From positions 1 through 51,125 of the forward strand of contig DYLM01000006.1 of NCBI GenBank assembly GCA_020722095.1: a stretch of DNA of 51,125 bases. Direction: 5' to 3'. This document shows positions 27,356 to 35,299 of the stretch, one piece after another (the first letter of the stretch is position 1; each line of letters opens with the position of its first letter). Source of the stretch: Chloroherpeton thalassium. Its GTDB lineage: Bacteria > Bacteroidota > Ignavibacteria > Kapaibacteriales > UBA2268. The notes under the pieces were generated by a model that had not been told where the DNA came from, searched no databases, and saw only the letters and a program-made list of their open reading frames with translations. The translations under genes and the position numbers were made by a program.

Positions 27356-29380
27356 TTATTTATTTATTGGTGTTTTAACTTCGATTAATACCGTACGGCT
27401 GTAAAAGCGTCCTTCGGGAGTGGAATTGTCGTATTTCAATTTGGTATCGCCAATTCCTTCCACTTGTGTGAATTTTGCATCCATATTTAATGATTGCAAG
27501 TATTTCTTTGTGGCCTCGGCTCTTTGTTGTGATAATTGCATATTATATTCAGGAGTTCCCAGAATATCAGTCGAACCGATAATTCTAATTTCTGAATTTT
27601 CTTGAATTGAATTTGCTACAAAATTTTTTAGAATTTTTTCATTGTTTTGGTTAATTTTAAATTTGTCAAAATCAAAAACAATTAAATTTAATCTTTGTAA
27701 TTCGTGTGTATTCTTCTGTTTATTTATCGGAATTGTTATTATTGTGTTCTGCGACTTCTCATAAGCAAGAAAATCAACCGAAAATTCAATATCTTGTCCG
27801 TTAGAAATTCGTTTGTTTATACTTTTAATTAAGTTAGAATCAATATTGATAATTTCTTTAGATTTATCACTTTTAAATTGATTTTTTTTAGAAACATTAA
27901 TTTGGTTCAAAGATTCATTTTGAATTGTTATAGAATCCAAATCTTTAGATGAAAATTTCATTTCCAAGGATTTAGAGAGAATTTCAAATTCTTTAAATTT
28001 GGTAAGTACAACGGGTTGGAAAATTTCAATATTATCGCTTTCAATTTCTACTCTGCGGTTTTCTTCTGAACCTTCATCATATTCGCTACTTGTCTTCAGC
28101 ATTGGCTCATCGCGCGCAATAACCTTGATTTGTTTTTTGTCAATTTTCCAATTTTTTATTAAATAATTAGCAATAGTATTTGCCCTTGCCCCAGCAAGTT
28201 TTAATCTTTCCTCATCATTTTCGATTTCCTCTCCATCAGTATATCCAATTACTCTAATTATAAAATTTTTATTCTTCGAAAGACGCGAGCCAATAATATT
28301 CAATACATTATGGTAAATTTCTATTGAATTATGCGATAGTTTTGTTTCGTCAAAATTTGTTTGTGAATTTTTAGAATAATCATATTTTAACACAGATGAT
28401 TCTTTGTCAAAAAATATGTAAGGTAAAATTGGATATGCTTCGGTTATTGTGGTTTCAAGTATTTCCAAAGGTGAAGACACAACAGATAATTTTGCGATCT
28501 TGGGTTCTTCCACTTTAGCAATTACCACTGGAACAATCGTAGTATCGGGAGGCGGAGGTGGTGGAATCACTTTTTCCTTTTTCTTTGCAAATAAATCATT
28601 AAAAGCATAAGTAATTGTTGCATTCACTCCAAATTGCGTAGTTTTCCAGTCATTATCGCTTGTTCGGGAGTTTAATGGATGTTGGTAATAAGCCTCACCC
28701 GCGATTTCAATCCGCTTATTTAACTTATGGCTGTATAATATTCCAGCTATGGCAGACATCGAAGTGCCAAGAGAGTTCATTTCACCATTCCAAATTGTAT
28801 GTTTTTGTGTTTCATCGGGGAAAACGTAATTTAGTGGCGAGGCAATTTCTTCTGTCACTTGATATTGTGGCAAACTCAAAGGATTTGAAAAATCCATTCC
28901 TAATCTTACTTTTACAGGAATTTTTGCCAACGGTTGCACAAGCAAAGCAGGCTGAAGCGAGAAATATGCAATATCGGAATGAAAATTATACTTCAATAGA
29001 ATATTCTGATATGAATTAATCTGAGGATTGAATACACGAAAATCATTTTTTTCGGTAGTGAAATCTGCCGAAAATGAAGAATACAAAATGCGAGTGTCCA
29101 TAGTTATAAGATGCGTGTAAATTGGATATTGAAATACCAAACCATAGCTTTGTCCAAAACTTGTACCATCTTGGAAAGTGCCACAATCAGGCAAATCCCA
29201 AATTATTGGCAATTTTGTTTTGTGCAAATTGTAATTTGAATTTAATACAATTCCTAATCTATATTTATAATTACTGGTTGTATCACTTTTCAATTTGGGT
29301 GCAAATGCAAAAAGTGAGGACAATACAATAAGATAGGACAATACAGTAAGATAGGACAATATTTTTTGAAAATTAATCAT
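27356..29380 (-). CDS. OmpA-family protein with N-terminal barrel and two OmpA-like domains
   Basis: This is a predicted outer-membrane/peptidoglycan-anchoring protein of about 674 residues. A long hydrophobic signal segment is followed by a beta-rich region (about 30-280) resembling a small outer-membrane barrel. A proline linker (IPPPPPPDTT) comes next. The first OmpA-like domain is near residues 340-460 (FIIRVIGYTDGEEIENDEER, SEENRRVEIESD) and the second is at the C-terminus (NSEIRIIGSTDILGTPEYN, SQQRAEATKKYL, RFYSRTVLIEV). A TTG at 29404 is in frame; the ATG at 29380 gives a normal signal peptide and is preferred. It is the first gene of the DUF1800/DUF1501/giant-protein set and may anchor or gate it at the envelope, which is an inference from order. 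An 18-base tandem duplication lies in the signal-peptide codons. Confidence 0.85.
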   Translation of the reverse strand: MINFQKILSYLTVLSYLIVLSSLFAFAPKLKSDTTSNYKYRLGIVLNSNYNLHKTKLPIIWDLPDCGTFQDGTSFGQSYGLVFQYPIYTHLITMDTRILYSSFSADFTTEKNDFRVFNPQINSYQNILLKYNFHSDIAYFSLQPALLVQPLAKIPVKVRLGMDFSNPLSLPQYQVTEEIASPLNYVFPDETQKHTIWNGEMNSLGTSMSAIAGILYSHKLNKRIEIAGEAYYQHPLNSRTSDNDWKTTQFGVNATITYAFNDLFAKKKEKVIPPPPPPDTTIVPVVIAKVEEPKIAKLSVVSSPLEILETTITEAYPILPYIFFDKESSVLKYDYSKNSQTNFDETKLSHNSIEIYHNVLNIIGSRLSKNKNFIIRVIGYTDGEEIENDEERLKLAGARANTIANYLIKNWKIDKKQIKVIARDEPMLKTSSEYDEGSEENRRVEIESDNIEIFQPVVLTKFKEFEILSKSLEMKFSSKDLDSITIQNESLNQINVSKKNQFKSDKSKEIINIDSNLIKSINKRISNGQDIEFSVDFLAYEKSQNTIITIPINKQKNTHELQRLNLIVFDFDKFKINQNNEKILKNFVANSIQENSEIRIIGSTDILGTPEYNMQLSQQRAEATKKYLQSLNMDAKFTQVEGIGDTKLKYDNSTPEGRFYSRTVLIEVKTPINK
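29318..29361. repeat. 18-bp in-frame tandem duplication in a signal-peptide coding region
   Basis: GGACAATACAATAAGATA (29318-29335) is followed by GGACAATACAGTAAGATA (29336-29353) and a third partial unit (GGACAATA, 29354-29361). In the encoded OmpA protein this gives the repeated hydrophobic unit SYLTVL-SYLIVL, lengthening the signal-peptide core by six residues. Confidence 0.85.
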
Positions 29381-29565
29381 CAATTCTAATTTATAATCAA
29401 ACAATAATTAGAATGATTATTCTAATAAATAGTTTAAACAAAAATACAAATAATAATTGGAAAAATGAATTTAATTCACAAAATTTATTAACCAAAAAAT
29501 TAATAATAATTAAAATTCAGTAAGAAAATTGATAAAAGTAAGGATTTTTTATAAAAAAACGATTT

Positions 29566-31365
29566 CTATCTTTCGGTTTGCAAATCCTCTAATAAAGCAG
29601 AAATTAGTAAACTTTTTTCGTTAAGTTCATTTAGAATATCGGATTTAGTATTAGCAAAATATTCAGTTACACCGTTAAATAGATTTTTATAATAATCAAT
29701 TCCACTTTGTAGATTTTTCCCGAACTTCTCTAATTGATTATTATTTTGATTAGATATTTGCTGTTTCTTTTCTTGCACTTGATTCTTTAAGTAGTTGAAA
29801 TATAATGATAATTCCTTGATAAATACATTTGGTCTGTCTTGGCGTTCAATTACATTTGTCCTACCATAGATGTGGTCTACCATTTCTTTAAGTGTAAGTT
29901 CCTTATTGAAATATGCCATATTTGGACCTGGACAAACCGATACTCCATCGCCTTCCACTTTGGTATCCAAACCATTTACAAGCAAAGCAGATGTTCCCAG
30001 CCCCACACAAATGCAAGATTTTTCAACAATTTTGTTGTATTGTGCTTGGAAATCAAGTTGTGGCAAGTTCATATTCTCCAATTCCTTAATTTTTAGATAT
30101 TGGTATTCCCGAGAAGCAGTACAAATACCATAATCTCCAAATTCTTTGTTTAAGGAAACATATCTTTTTGGGCAGGAACTTCCTGGTCGGTTTTTAGCGA
30201 TATACTCTTCTTTTTCAATATCTTTAGTATTACCTTTAAGACTATTGAATTGCACTCCAAGAGGAGAAATATTACTTAAATATAAATCATCTTCCTTGGA
30301 ATCTATAAGTTGCTGCAAAGTATGCTCATCAACATTCACAACATCGGGAACTAATAAAAATGGCGTCCCCCAGCCTACACTATCCAAATTATAATGCTCA
30401 AGCAAGAAATTATGTTCTTCACTTGTACCAACGCCACCTTGTGCAGTTATTCGAAGATTAGGTATTTTTTCGGGAACAATTCTATTTTGATTTGTAAGTG
30501 CTTTTGTGAGAATTGCAAACATTTCATTAGTTAAATCATTGATATTATTTTTGAATTCTTCTAAAATAGGTCCCATAAGCAGACCATCTGTTGGAAAAGC
30601 GTGTCCTCCGCAATTCAAACCAGACTCAATTCTAAATTCAGATACCCAAATCCCTTTTTTTGCAAGATACTTACCTTGAATTGAAGCAGAACGGAAATCG
30701 CTAACTTTAAGGATCACTGTCTTTTTAAATTCGCCTTTTTGATTTGGATAAAAATCCTCAAAATTAGGTAAATAATTGAAAAGAGATGGATTCATACCCG
30801 ATGAAAAAACAATCGAAGAGTTTAAATCGCTATTAGCAAATCCACGTAAAGCTGAATGTGCATCATTATATTCATAGCCGAGCTTTTCCTTATTAATATA
30901 ATTTTCTTTGTCGGCTTTGGTCATAATATTAACGCTAATGCTACCTAATTGTAATTTATCGGAAAGCATTTTGCCAATATCTTTTAAGTTAACTCCATTT
31001 TTTACAAAATTTTCAAATTCCAACTTTAAATCTGAATAATTTGGGAGCATATTGATATAATCAGTAAATTCTTTTTTTAAGCCATTTGTTGTATTCTTCA
31101 AATCTTGAAATTTTTCCTTTACCAAATCATTAATCATATTTAAATACGAAGTGATTCGAGTTGCTCTAAAATCCTCGTGTTTCTCGGTAATTTCTGAATA
31201 TGAAATGCCTTCTTTTTCGCAATGAAATTTGCGAATTTTCTCAATCAACATATCATCAACTAAGGATATTACTGAATCAATTCCAAAATGTGCTACTTTA
31301 AGCGGTGTATCTATTGTATATCCAATTCCCATAACAGGAATGTGAAAATTGTGTAAATTTCTCAT
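29566..31365 (-). CDS. Conserved protein of unknown function, possibly TIM-barrel/nitronate-monooxygenase-like
   Basis: The 599-residue cytosolic protein has no signal peptide or membrane helix. It begins IPVMGIGYTIDTPLKVAHFG and IDSVISLVDDMLIEKIRKF, reminiscent of the start of FMN-dependent TIM-barrel enzymes. Later strings are ESGLNCGGHAFPTDGLLMGP, ITAQGGVGTSEEHNFLLEHY and DSVGWGTPFLLVPDVVNVDE, which resemble the flavin-phosphate-binding part of nitronate monooxygenases. The C-terminal part has cysteines in GSSCPKR, GICTASREY, KSCICVGLG and VCPGPN, and a glutamine- and lysine-rich coiled-coil-like tail (about 520-595). I recognise it as a conserved bacterial family but cannot name a reaction. 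It is divergent from the phosphoesterase gene over 240 AT-rich bases and stands alone downstream. Confidence 0.6.
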   Translation of the reverse strand: MRNLHNFHIPVMGIGYTIDTPLKVAHFGIDSVISLVDDMLIEKIRKFHCEKEGISYSEITEKHEDFRATRITSYLNMINDLVKEKFQDLKNTTNGLKKEFTDYINMLPNYSDLKLEFENFVKNGVNLKDIGKMLSDKLQLGSISVNIMTKADKENYINKEKLGYEYNDAHSALRGFANSDLNSSIVFSSGMNPSLFNYLPNFEDFYPNQKGEFKKTVILKVSDFRSASIQGKYLAKKGIWVSEFRIESGLNCGGHAFPTDGLLMGPILEEFKNNINDLTNEMFAILTKALTNQNRIVPEKIPNLRITAQGGVGTSEEHNFLLEHYNLDSVGWGTPFLLVPDVVNVDEHTLQQLIDSKEDDLYLSNISPLGVQFNSLKGNTKDIEKEEYIAKNRPGSSCPKRYVSLNKEFGDYGICTASREYQYLKIKELENMNLPQLDFQAQYNKIVEKSCICVGLGTSALLVNGLDTKVEGDGVSVCPGPNMAYFNKELTLKEMVDHIYGRTNVIERQDRPNVFIKELSLYFNYLKNQVQEKKQQISNQNNNQLEKFGKNLQSGIDYYKNLFNGVTEYFANTKSDILNELNEKSLLISALLEDLQTER

Positions 31366-31605
31366 TTATATTTAATTTATAAATTTTGCAAAAAATTATC
31401 TTGCAAATTACAACACTTTATTGAATAAATCGGAATATTTTGAATATTCATTGATGAAAAATAATTATTGACGATTATAATTCTAATAAAATGAATTAAA
31501 TTCAGTTTTTGTTTTGTTAAATTAATGTTAAAATTATATTAAACTTGTAGGGTATTAAAATAGTAAAAATTCCACAACGTTTTAACAGAAAAAAATGGAC
31601 AAATT

Positions 31606-33174
31606 ATGAGAATTTTCCTTTCCGCTATAATAATCACTTTGATTTTATCAAGTAATTTATGGGCTGAAACCGCAAAAGGTATTTGCTTTGAGGATAAGAA
31701 CAACAATAATTTCTTTGACGATGACGAAGTTGGCATCGCTAATGTGTTAGTTTCTAATGGTCGCGATATTGTAAAAACCGATAAAGATGGTAATTATTCA
31801 ATTCCGTTGCAACCAAATGAAGTATTGTTTGTGATTAATCCCGCAGAATATGAATTTCCAAGAACTGAACTCGGGAATTTGAGTTTCTACTATAATTATT
31901 TCCCTGAAGGTTCACCAAAATTAAAATTTGGTGGCGTATCTCCAACTGGAAAATTTCCAGACTTTATTTATTTTGCTTTAAAAAAGAAAAAACTTCACCG
32001 CAATGATTTTACTATGTTGTTTTTTGGCGATTCACAAGTCCGAAATGAAACAGAAGTTGGCTACTTAGTGCATAGTTCACTCACCAAATCATTAGAAGAA
32101 AATGCAGATTTAGGAGTATTCCTTGGCGATGTTGGATTTGATGATTTACGATTTTATAAAAATCTAATTCAATCGGCAAGTGTGTCGGCTCATCCTTGGC
32201 ATTATTTGCCCGGCAATCACGATATTGATTATGATGCAGCAAACCAAAATGATGTTGATGATACTTGGAATAATTATTTCGGTCCTTCTTATTATTCATA
32301 CAATTACGGGAATGTTCACTTCATTTCTCTATTTGATGTTTGGTATGATGGTAACCATAAATATCACGCAAAACTTGGCGAGAAGCAATTGGAATTTATC
32401 AAAAATGATTTGAAATATGTGGACAAAAGCCAACTTGTAGTTCTGATGATGCATATCCCAATGGATGAATTAAAAGATAAGCAACAATTATTTGATATTC
32501 TCAAAGATTACCCAAAGACACTCTCGTTTGCGGGTCATACGCACACAAATCGCCAAATTTTCTTTGGCAAAAATGATGGTTGGCAAGGTACAAAAGAGCA
32601 TCATCATATTATTGCTGGGGCTACTTGCGGAAGTTGGTGGGACGGCAATTTGGATATTTACGGCATTCCACAATCATTAATGTCTGATGGCGGTTCGAAA
32701 GGTTATTGGGTGGTAAAGTTTGAAAATTACAAATATAGAATTAAATTTGTAGCAACCGAGCCTCAACATTCAGATAATTTTAGCTTGTGGAGTTATGAAA
32801 AAAATGATAGAATCCCCGAACTAAACGAGTATTTTGCAAGCAAGAAAGATTCTGTCTTCATCAACGTTTTTGGTGGTGGAAAACTAACAAATGTACGTGT
32901 AAAAATTGATGATGGCGAATGGTTCAAAATTCAACAGATAAGAGCATTAGATCCATTTTATGACCAAATTATTTTTATTCAAAAGAATTATGCCAAAGAA
33001 GAAAACAAGGCTGTCTTGAATTATTGGTTGAGCGATTATGATAGAAGTACTGAACATATTTGGGCATTTAAATTGCCAAGCAATTTATCCAAAGGACCAC
33101 ATACGATAGAAGTAGAAGTGCGTGACCCAAATGGCATTTCCGAAATGGGCAAAAGAATAATTAGAGTAGAATAA
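31606..33174 (+). CDS. Secreted calcineurin-like phosphoesterase with N- and C-terminal accessory domains
   Basis: The 522-residue product has a signal peptide (1-20, cut after NLWAE). Next is an SdrD/B-like or MetallophosN-type domain (about 22-125) with the acidic stretch EDKNNNNFFDDDEVG, a possible calcium site. The metallophosphoesterase core lies at about 140-385: FFGDSQVRN, FLGDVGFDD, LPGNHDIDYD, MMHIPMDEL and SFAGHTHTNRQ, which supply the two-metal ligands. The region from about 400 to the end matches the C-terminal accessory domain seen in these proteins (VFGGGKLTNVRVKIDDGEW, GPHTIEVEVRDPNGI). It probably hydrolyses a phosphoester in the periplasm or outside the cell; the substrate is unknown. 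The usual GDxxxD reads GDVGFDD, so the spacing is kept. It is divergent from the 599-residue unknown gene. Confidence 0.88.
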   Translation: MRIFLSAIIITLILSSNLWAETAKGICFEDKNNNNFFDDDEVGIANVLVSNGRDIVKTDKDGNYSIPLQPNEVLFVINPAEYEFPRTELGNLSFYYNYFPEGSPKLKFGGVSPTGKFPDFIYFALKKKKLHRNDFTMLFFGDSQVRNETEVGYLVHSSLTKSLEENADLGVFLGDVGFDDLRFYKNLIQSASVSAHPWHYLPGNHDIDYDAANQNDVDDTWNNYFGPSYYSYNYGNVHFISLFDVWYDGNHKYHAKLGEKQLEFIKNDLKYVDKSQLVVLMMHIPMDELKDKQQLFDILKDYPKTLSFAGHTHTNRQIFFGKNDGWQGTKEHHHIIAGATCGSWWDGNLDIYGIPQSLMSDGGSKGYWVVKFENYKYRIKFVATEPQHSDNFSLWSYEKNDRIPELNEYFASKKDSVFINVFGGGKLTNVRVKIDDGEWFKIQQIRALDPFYDQIIFIQKNYAKEENKAVLNYWLSDYDRSTEHIWAFKLPSNLSKGPHTIEVEVRDPNGISEMGKRIIRVE

Positions 33175-33306
33175 TCTTAATTTGGCGTTTGGCGTTGGGT
33201 AATTTTGTAGAATGTTTATTTTGCATAGTATGAAACATCTATTTTATCCAAAATTATTTTTTATATAAATTGGGAATTTTAAAACAACAAATTGCCAAAG
33301 ATGTAA

Positions 33307-33594
33307 TTTTGGAATCGAGTTATCGAGCAAGTTGGTATAAAAAGTGAAATAATAATTCGGAAGCGTAAAGTTTCATTTATTGACCAAACAGGCATTTACA
33401 ACCTTAAATCAACACTAAAAATGCTCAAAAAACATAATGTGTACATCTTGTTTTTTGGTGTAAATCAAGATGTTCGAAATGATTTTGAAAGATGTAAAAT
33501 CACTGATTTAATACCTAATGAAAATATTTATGCATTATTTTATGATGCAATAAAATTTTCAATTGATAAAGTTAATATAAATAATAACAAGTAA
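33307..33594 (+). pseudogene. Remnant of a SulP-type anion transporter (C-terminal STAS domain)
   Basis: In the 427-base gap after the phosphoesterase there is an open stretch of 95 codons beginning right after a stop, with no plausible start. It reads through EIIIRKRKVSFIDQTGIYNL, LKKHNVYILFFGVNQDVR and KITDLIPNENIYALFYDAI. This is the typical C-terminal STAS domain of SulP sulfate/bicarbonate permeases (the FIDQTG and DLIP-E-I patterns). The upstream membrane domain is absent: 33175-33306 shows only AT-rich sequence and a small TTTGGCGTTTGGCGTTGGG repeat. It is most likely the decayed 3' end of a deleted transporter gene. Confidence 0.7.
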
Positions 33595-33601
33595 GGATAT
33601 T

Positions 33602-33961
33602 ATGAATTATGCCATCCATTTAGTAATTGTGATTGATGGAATTGAAGATAACAATGAAATCGATTTAATTGAAAAAGAAATTTCAAGTATTTTCGGTTCA
33701 CTGGAATCCTATAAATACGAAAACTATACAAAATTTGACAATTCTTATAAGCTTAGTTTTACTTTTAATGATGATGTGGCAACTAACATTATGGAGCATT
33801 GTATAATCAAATCTGATTTGATTTGTTCTCCTTGGTTAGTTTATTATTTACCTGATGAAAATAAGATGGAGTTGATATACAATCGTGATCACAATTCACA
33901 AGTTGGTAAAGAAATATTTTATAAAATTAAATGGGCAAATTTATTTTATCTTAAAGTTTAA
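33602..33961 (+). CDS. Hypothetical protein, 119 residues
   Basis: I do not recognise this family. The product is small, soluble and acidic, starting MNYAIHLVIVIDGIEDNNEI. Alternating strands and helices and a tryptophan-rich core (ICSPWLVYYLPDE, YKIKWANLFYLKV) suggest a compact alpha/beta fold. An AAGGA ribosome-binding site lies about six bases before the ATG, and the open frame is much longer than expected for this AT-rich sequence. It starts seven bases after the SulP/STAS remnant, so it may once have been co-transcribed with that transporter. No signal peptide or catalytic motif is seen. Confidence 0.6.
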   Translation: MNYAIHLVIVIDGIEDNNEIDLIEKEISSIFGSLESYKYENYTKFDNSYKLSFTFNDDVATNIMEHCIIKSDLICSPWLVYYLPDENKMELIYNRDHNSQVGKEIFYKIKWANLFYLKV

Positions 33962-34033
33962 TAATTAAAGAAAATTTATTAATTTTGTTTTGCCTAAATA
34001 TATTTTTCAAACAAATAAAATTAATGAGGTTTT

Positions 34034-34465
34034 ATGTTAGGTCTAACAGTTTATTTAACTTACAATGGAAACACATTAGAAGCATTTGAATTTTACAAAT
34101 CAATTTTGGGTGGCGAATTTTTGGATATTAATTATTTCAAAGAAATGCCTGCAAGCGAAGGTTACGAAGTTCCCGAAGCAGATTTAGAGAAAATTTTGCA
34201 CATTACATATAAAATCAATGAAACAAGTTACTTGATGGCAAGTGATAGCTCAACATTTAGTGGCGATGCTACATTTGGTAACAATTTCAGTTTGTCAATT
34301 TCTCCTGAATCAAAAGAAGAAGCAGACAAAATCTATAATGAACTTTCTGCTGGCGGAAATATCATTATGCCAATTCAAGATACTTTCTGGGGAGCATACT
34401 ATGGTATGTTTACAGATAAATTCGGTATAAATTGGGCAATTAATTTTGCATATCCTCAAGCATAA
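34034..34465 (+). CDS. VOC-superfamily (PhnB/glyoxalase-like) protein
   Basis: The 143-residue protein matches the vicinal-oxygen-chelate fold as found in PhnB-like proteins. It has the N-terminal TVYLTYNGNTLEAFEFYKSI and LGGEFLD, the central LHITYKINETSYLMASD and the C-terminal WGAYYGMFTDKFGINWAIN. Members bind metal ions and small substrates or confer antibiotic resistance, but PhnB-type proteins mostly have no assigned reaction. A TGAGG motif precedes the ATG by about six bases. It is 25 bases upstream of the alkylation-repair gene, suggesting a two-gene unit that could deal with electrophile or alkylation damage (inference). Confidence 0.82.
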   Translation: MLGLTVYLTYNGNTLEAFEFYKSILGGEFLDINYFKEMPASEGYEVPEADLEKILHITYKINETSYLMASDSSTFSGDATFGNNFSLSISPESKEEADKIYNELSAGGNIIMPIQDTFWGAYYGMFTDKFGINWAINFAYPQA

Positions 34466-34490
34466 TCCATAAGCATAATTCAAAAAGAAT

Positions 34491-35198
34491 ATGAACGAAA
34501 TCGAAATATTACGAAACAATTTAGAAAAAGCAGGCTTCGAAAAGGGTCGCCAAGCTTCATTGCGGTTTTTCAAGGAAGCTGTTAATCCTTATGGTATTTT
34601 CTCGAAAGATTTAAAGGTAATTTCTTCAGACTTTTACCAAAGCATCAAAGCAAAAAGCAAAGAAGAAAAGTTTGAAATTTGCGACCAACTTTGGCAATCT
34701 GGTATGCTCGAGGAATCCTTTATTGCATGTAGCGTTTCGCATAAATTGGAAAATGAGTATGAAAAATCAGATTTCGTTATTTTTGAGCGTTGGGTAAAAG
34801 AATATATAAATAATTGGGCATCGTGTGATACTTTTTGTAATCACACGATTGGCTCATTTATGATGAAATTTCCTGAATATTTATCGAAATTATTGGAATG
34901 GAGCAAGTCTGATAATCGCTGGGTGAAACGAGCAAGTGCGGTTTCCTTAATTGTTCCTGCTCGGAAAGGACTATTTTCTGACACTATATTTCAGATAGCA
35001 GATACATTGCTATTGGACAAAGATGATATGGTTCAAAAAGGCTATGGCTGGATGCTTAAGGTTTATTCACAATTTGATTTACAATCAGTTAATCGCTATA
35101 TCACAAAGCATAAAGAGATTATGCCTCGCACTGCCTTCCGCTATGCTATCGAGAAATTTCCACCAGAATTGAGAAAACTTGCAATGCAGAAAAGTTAA
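34491..35198 (+). CDS. DNA alkylation repair protein, AlkD-like
   Basis: This is a 235-residue HEAT-repeat-like helical DNA glycosylase that removes alkylated purines. Family features are FFKEAVNPYGIFSKDLKVIS near the N-terminus, the catalytic-region WASCDTFCNHTIGSFM with its aspartate, and SKSDNRWVKRASAVSLIVPA, the signature arginine/lysine- and alanine-rich helix. The length is normal for AlkD. It follows the VOC gene by 25 bases and converges on mfd with about 100 bases between the stops. No regulatory site (for example an Ada box) was recognised. The substrate spectrum cannot be read from sequence. Confidence 0.88.
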   Translation: MNEIEILRNNLEKAGFEKGRQASLRFFKEAVNPYGIFSKDLKVISSDFYQSIKAKSKEEKFEICDQLWQSGMLEESFIACSVSHKLENEYEKSDFVIFERWVKEYINNWASCDTFCNHTIGSFMMKFPEYLSKLLEWSKSDNRWVKRASAVSLIVPARKGLFSDTIFQIADTLLLDKDDMVQKGYGWMLKVYSQFDLQSVNRYITKHKEIMPRTAFRYAIEKFPPELRKLAMQKS

Positions 35199-35299
35199 AG
35201 TAAAGAAATTTTGCTTTTTGGATTGAACACAATTGGCAATCTTTTTTCACAAAATGATTTGGAAAAAGTAATATTCACTCCAATTACTCTAATTTAATT

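Noticed and set aside
33182-33300. Short GGCGTTTGGCGTTGGG repeat considered as a CRISPR or tandem-repeat array
   Set aside because: Only two short imperfect units are present, with no spacers or cas genes nearby.
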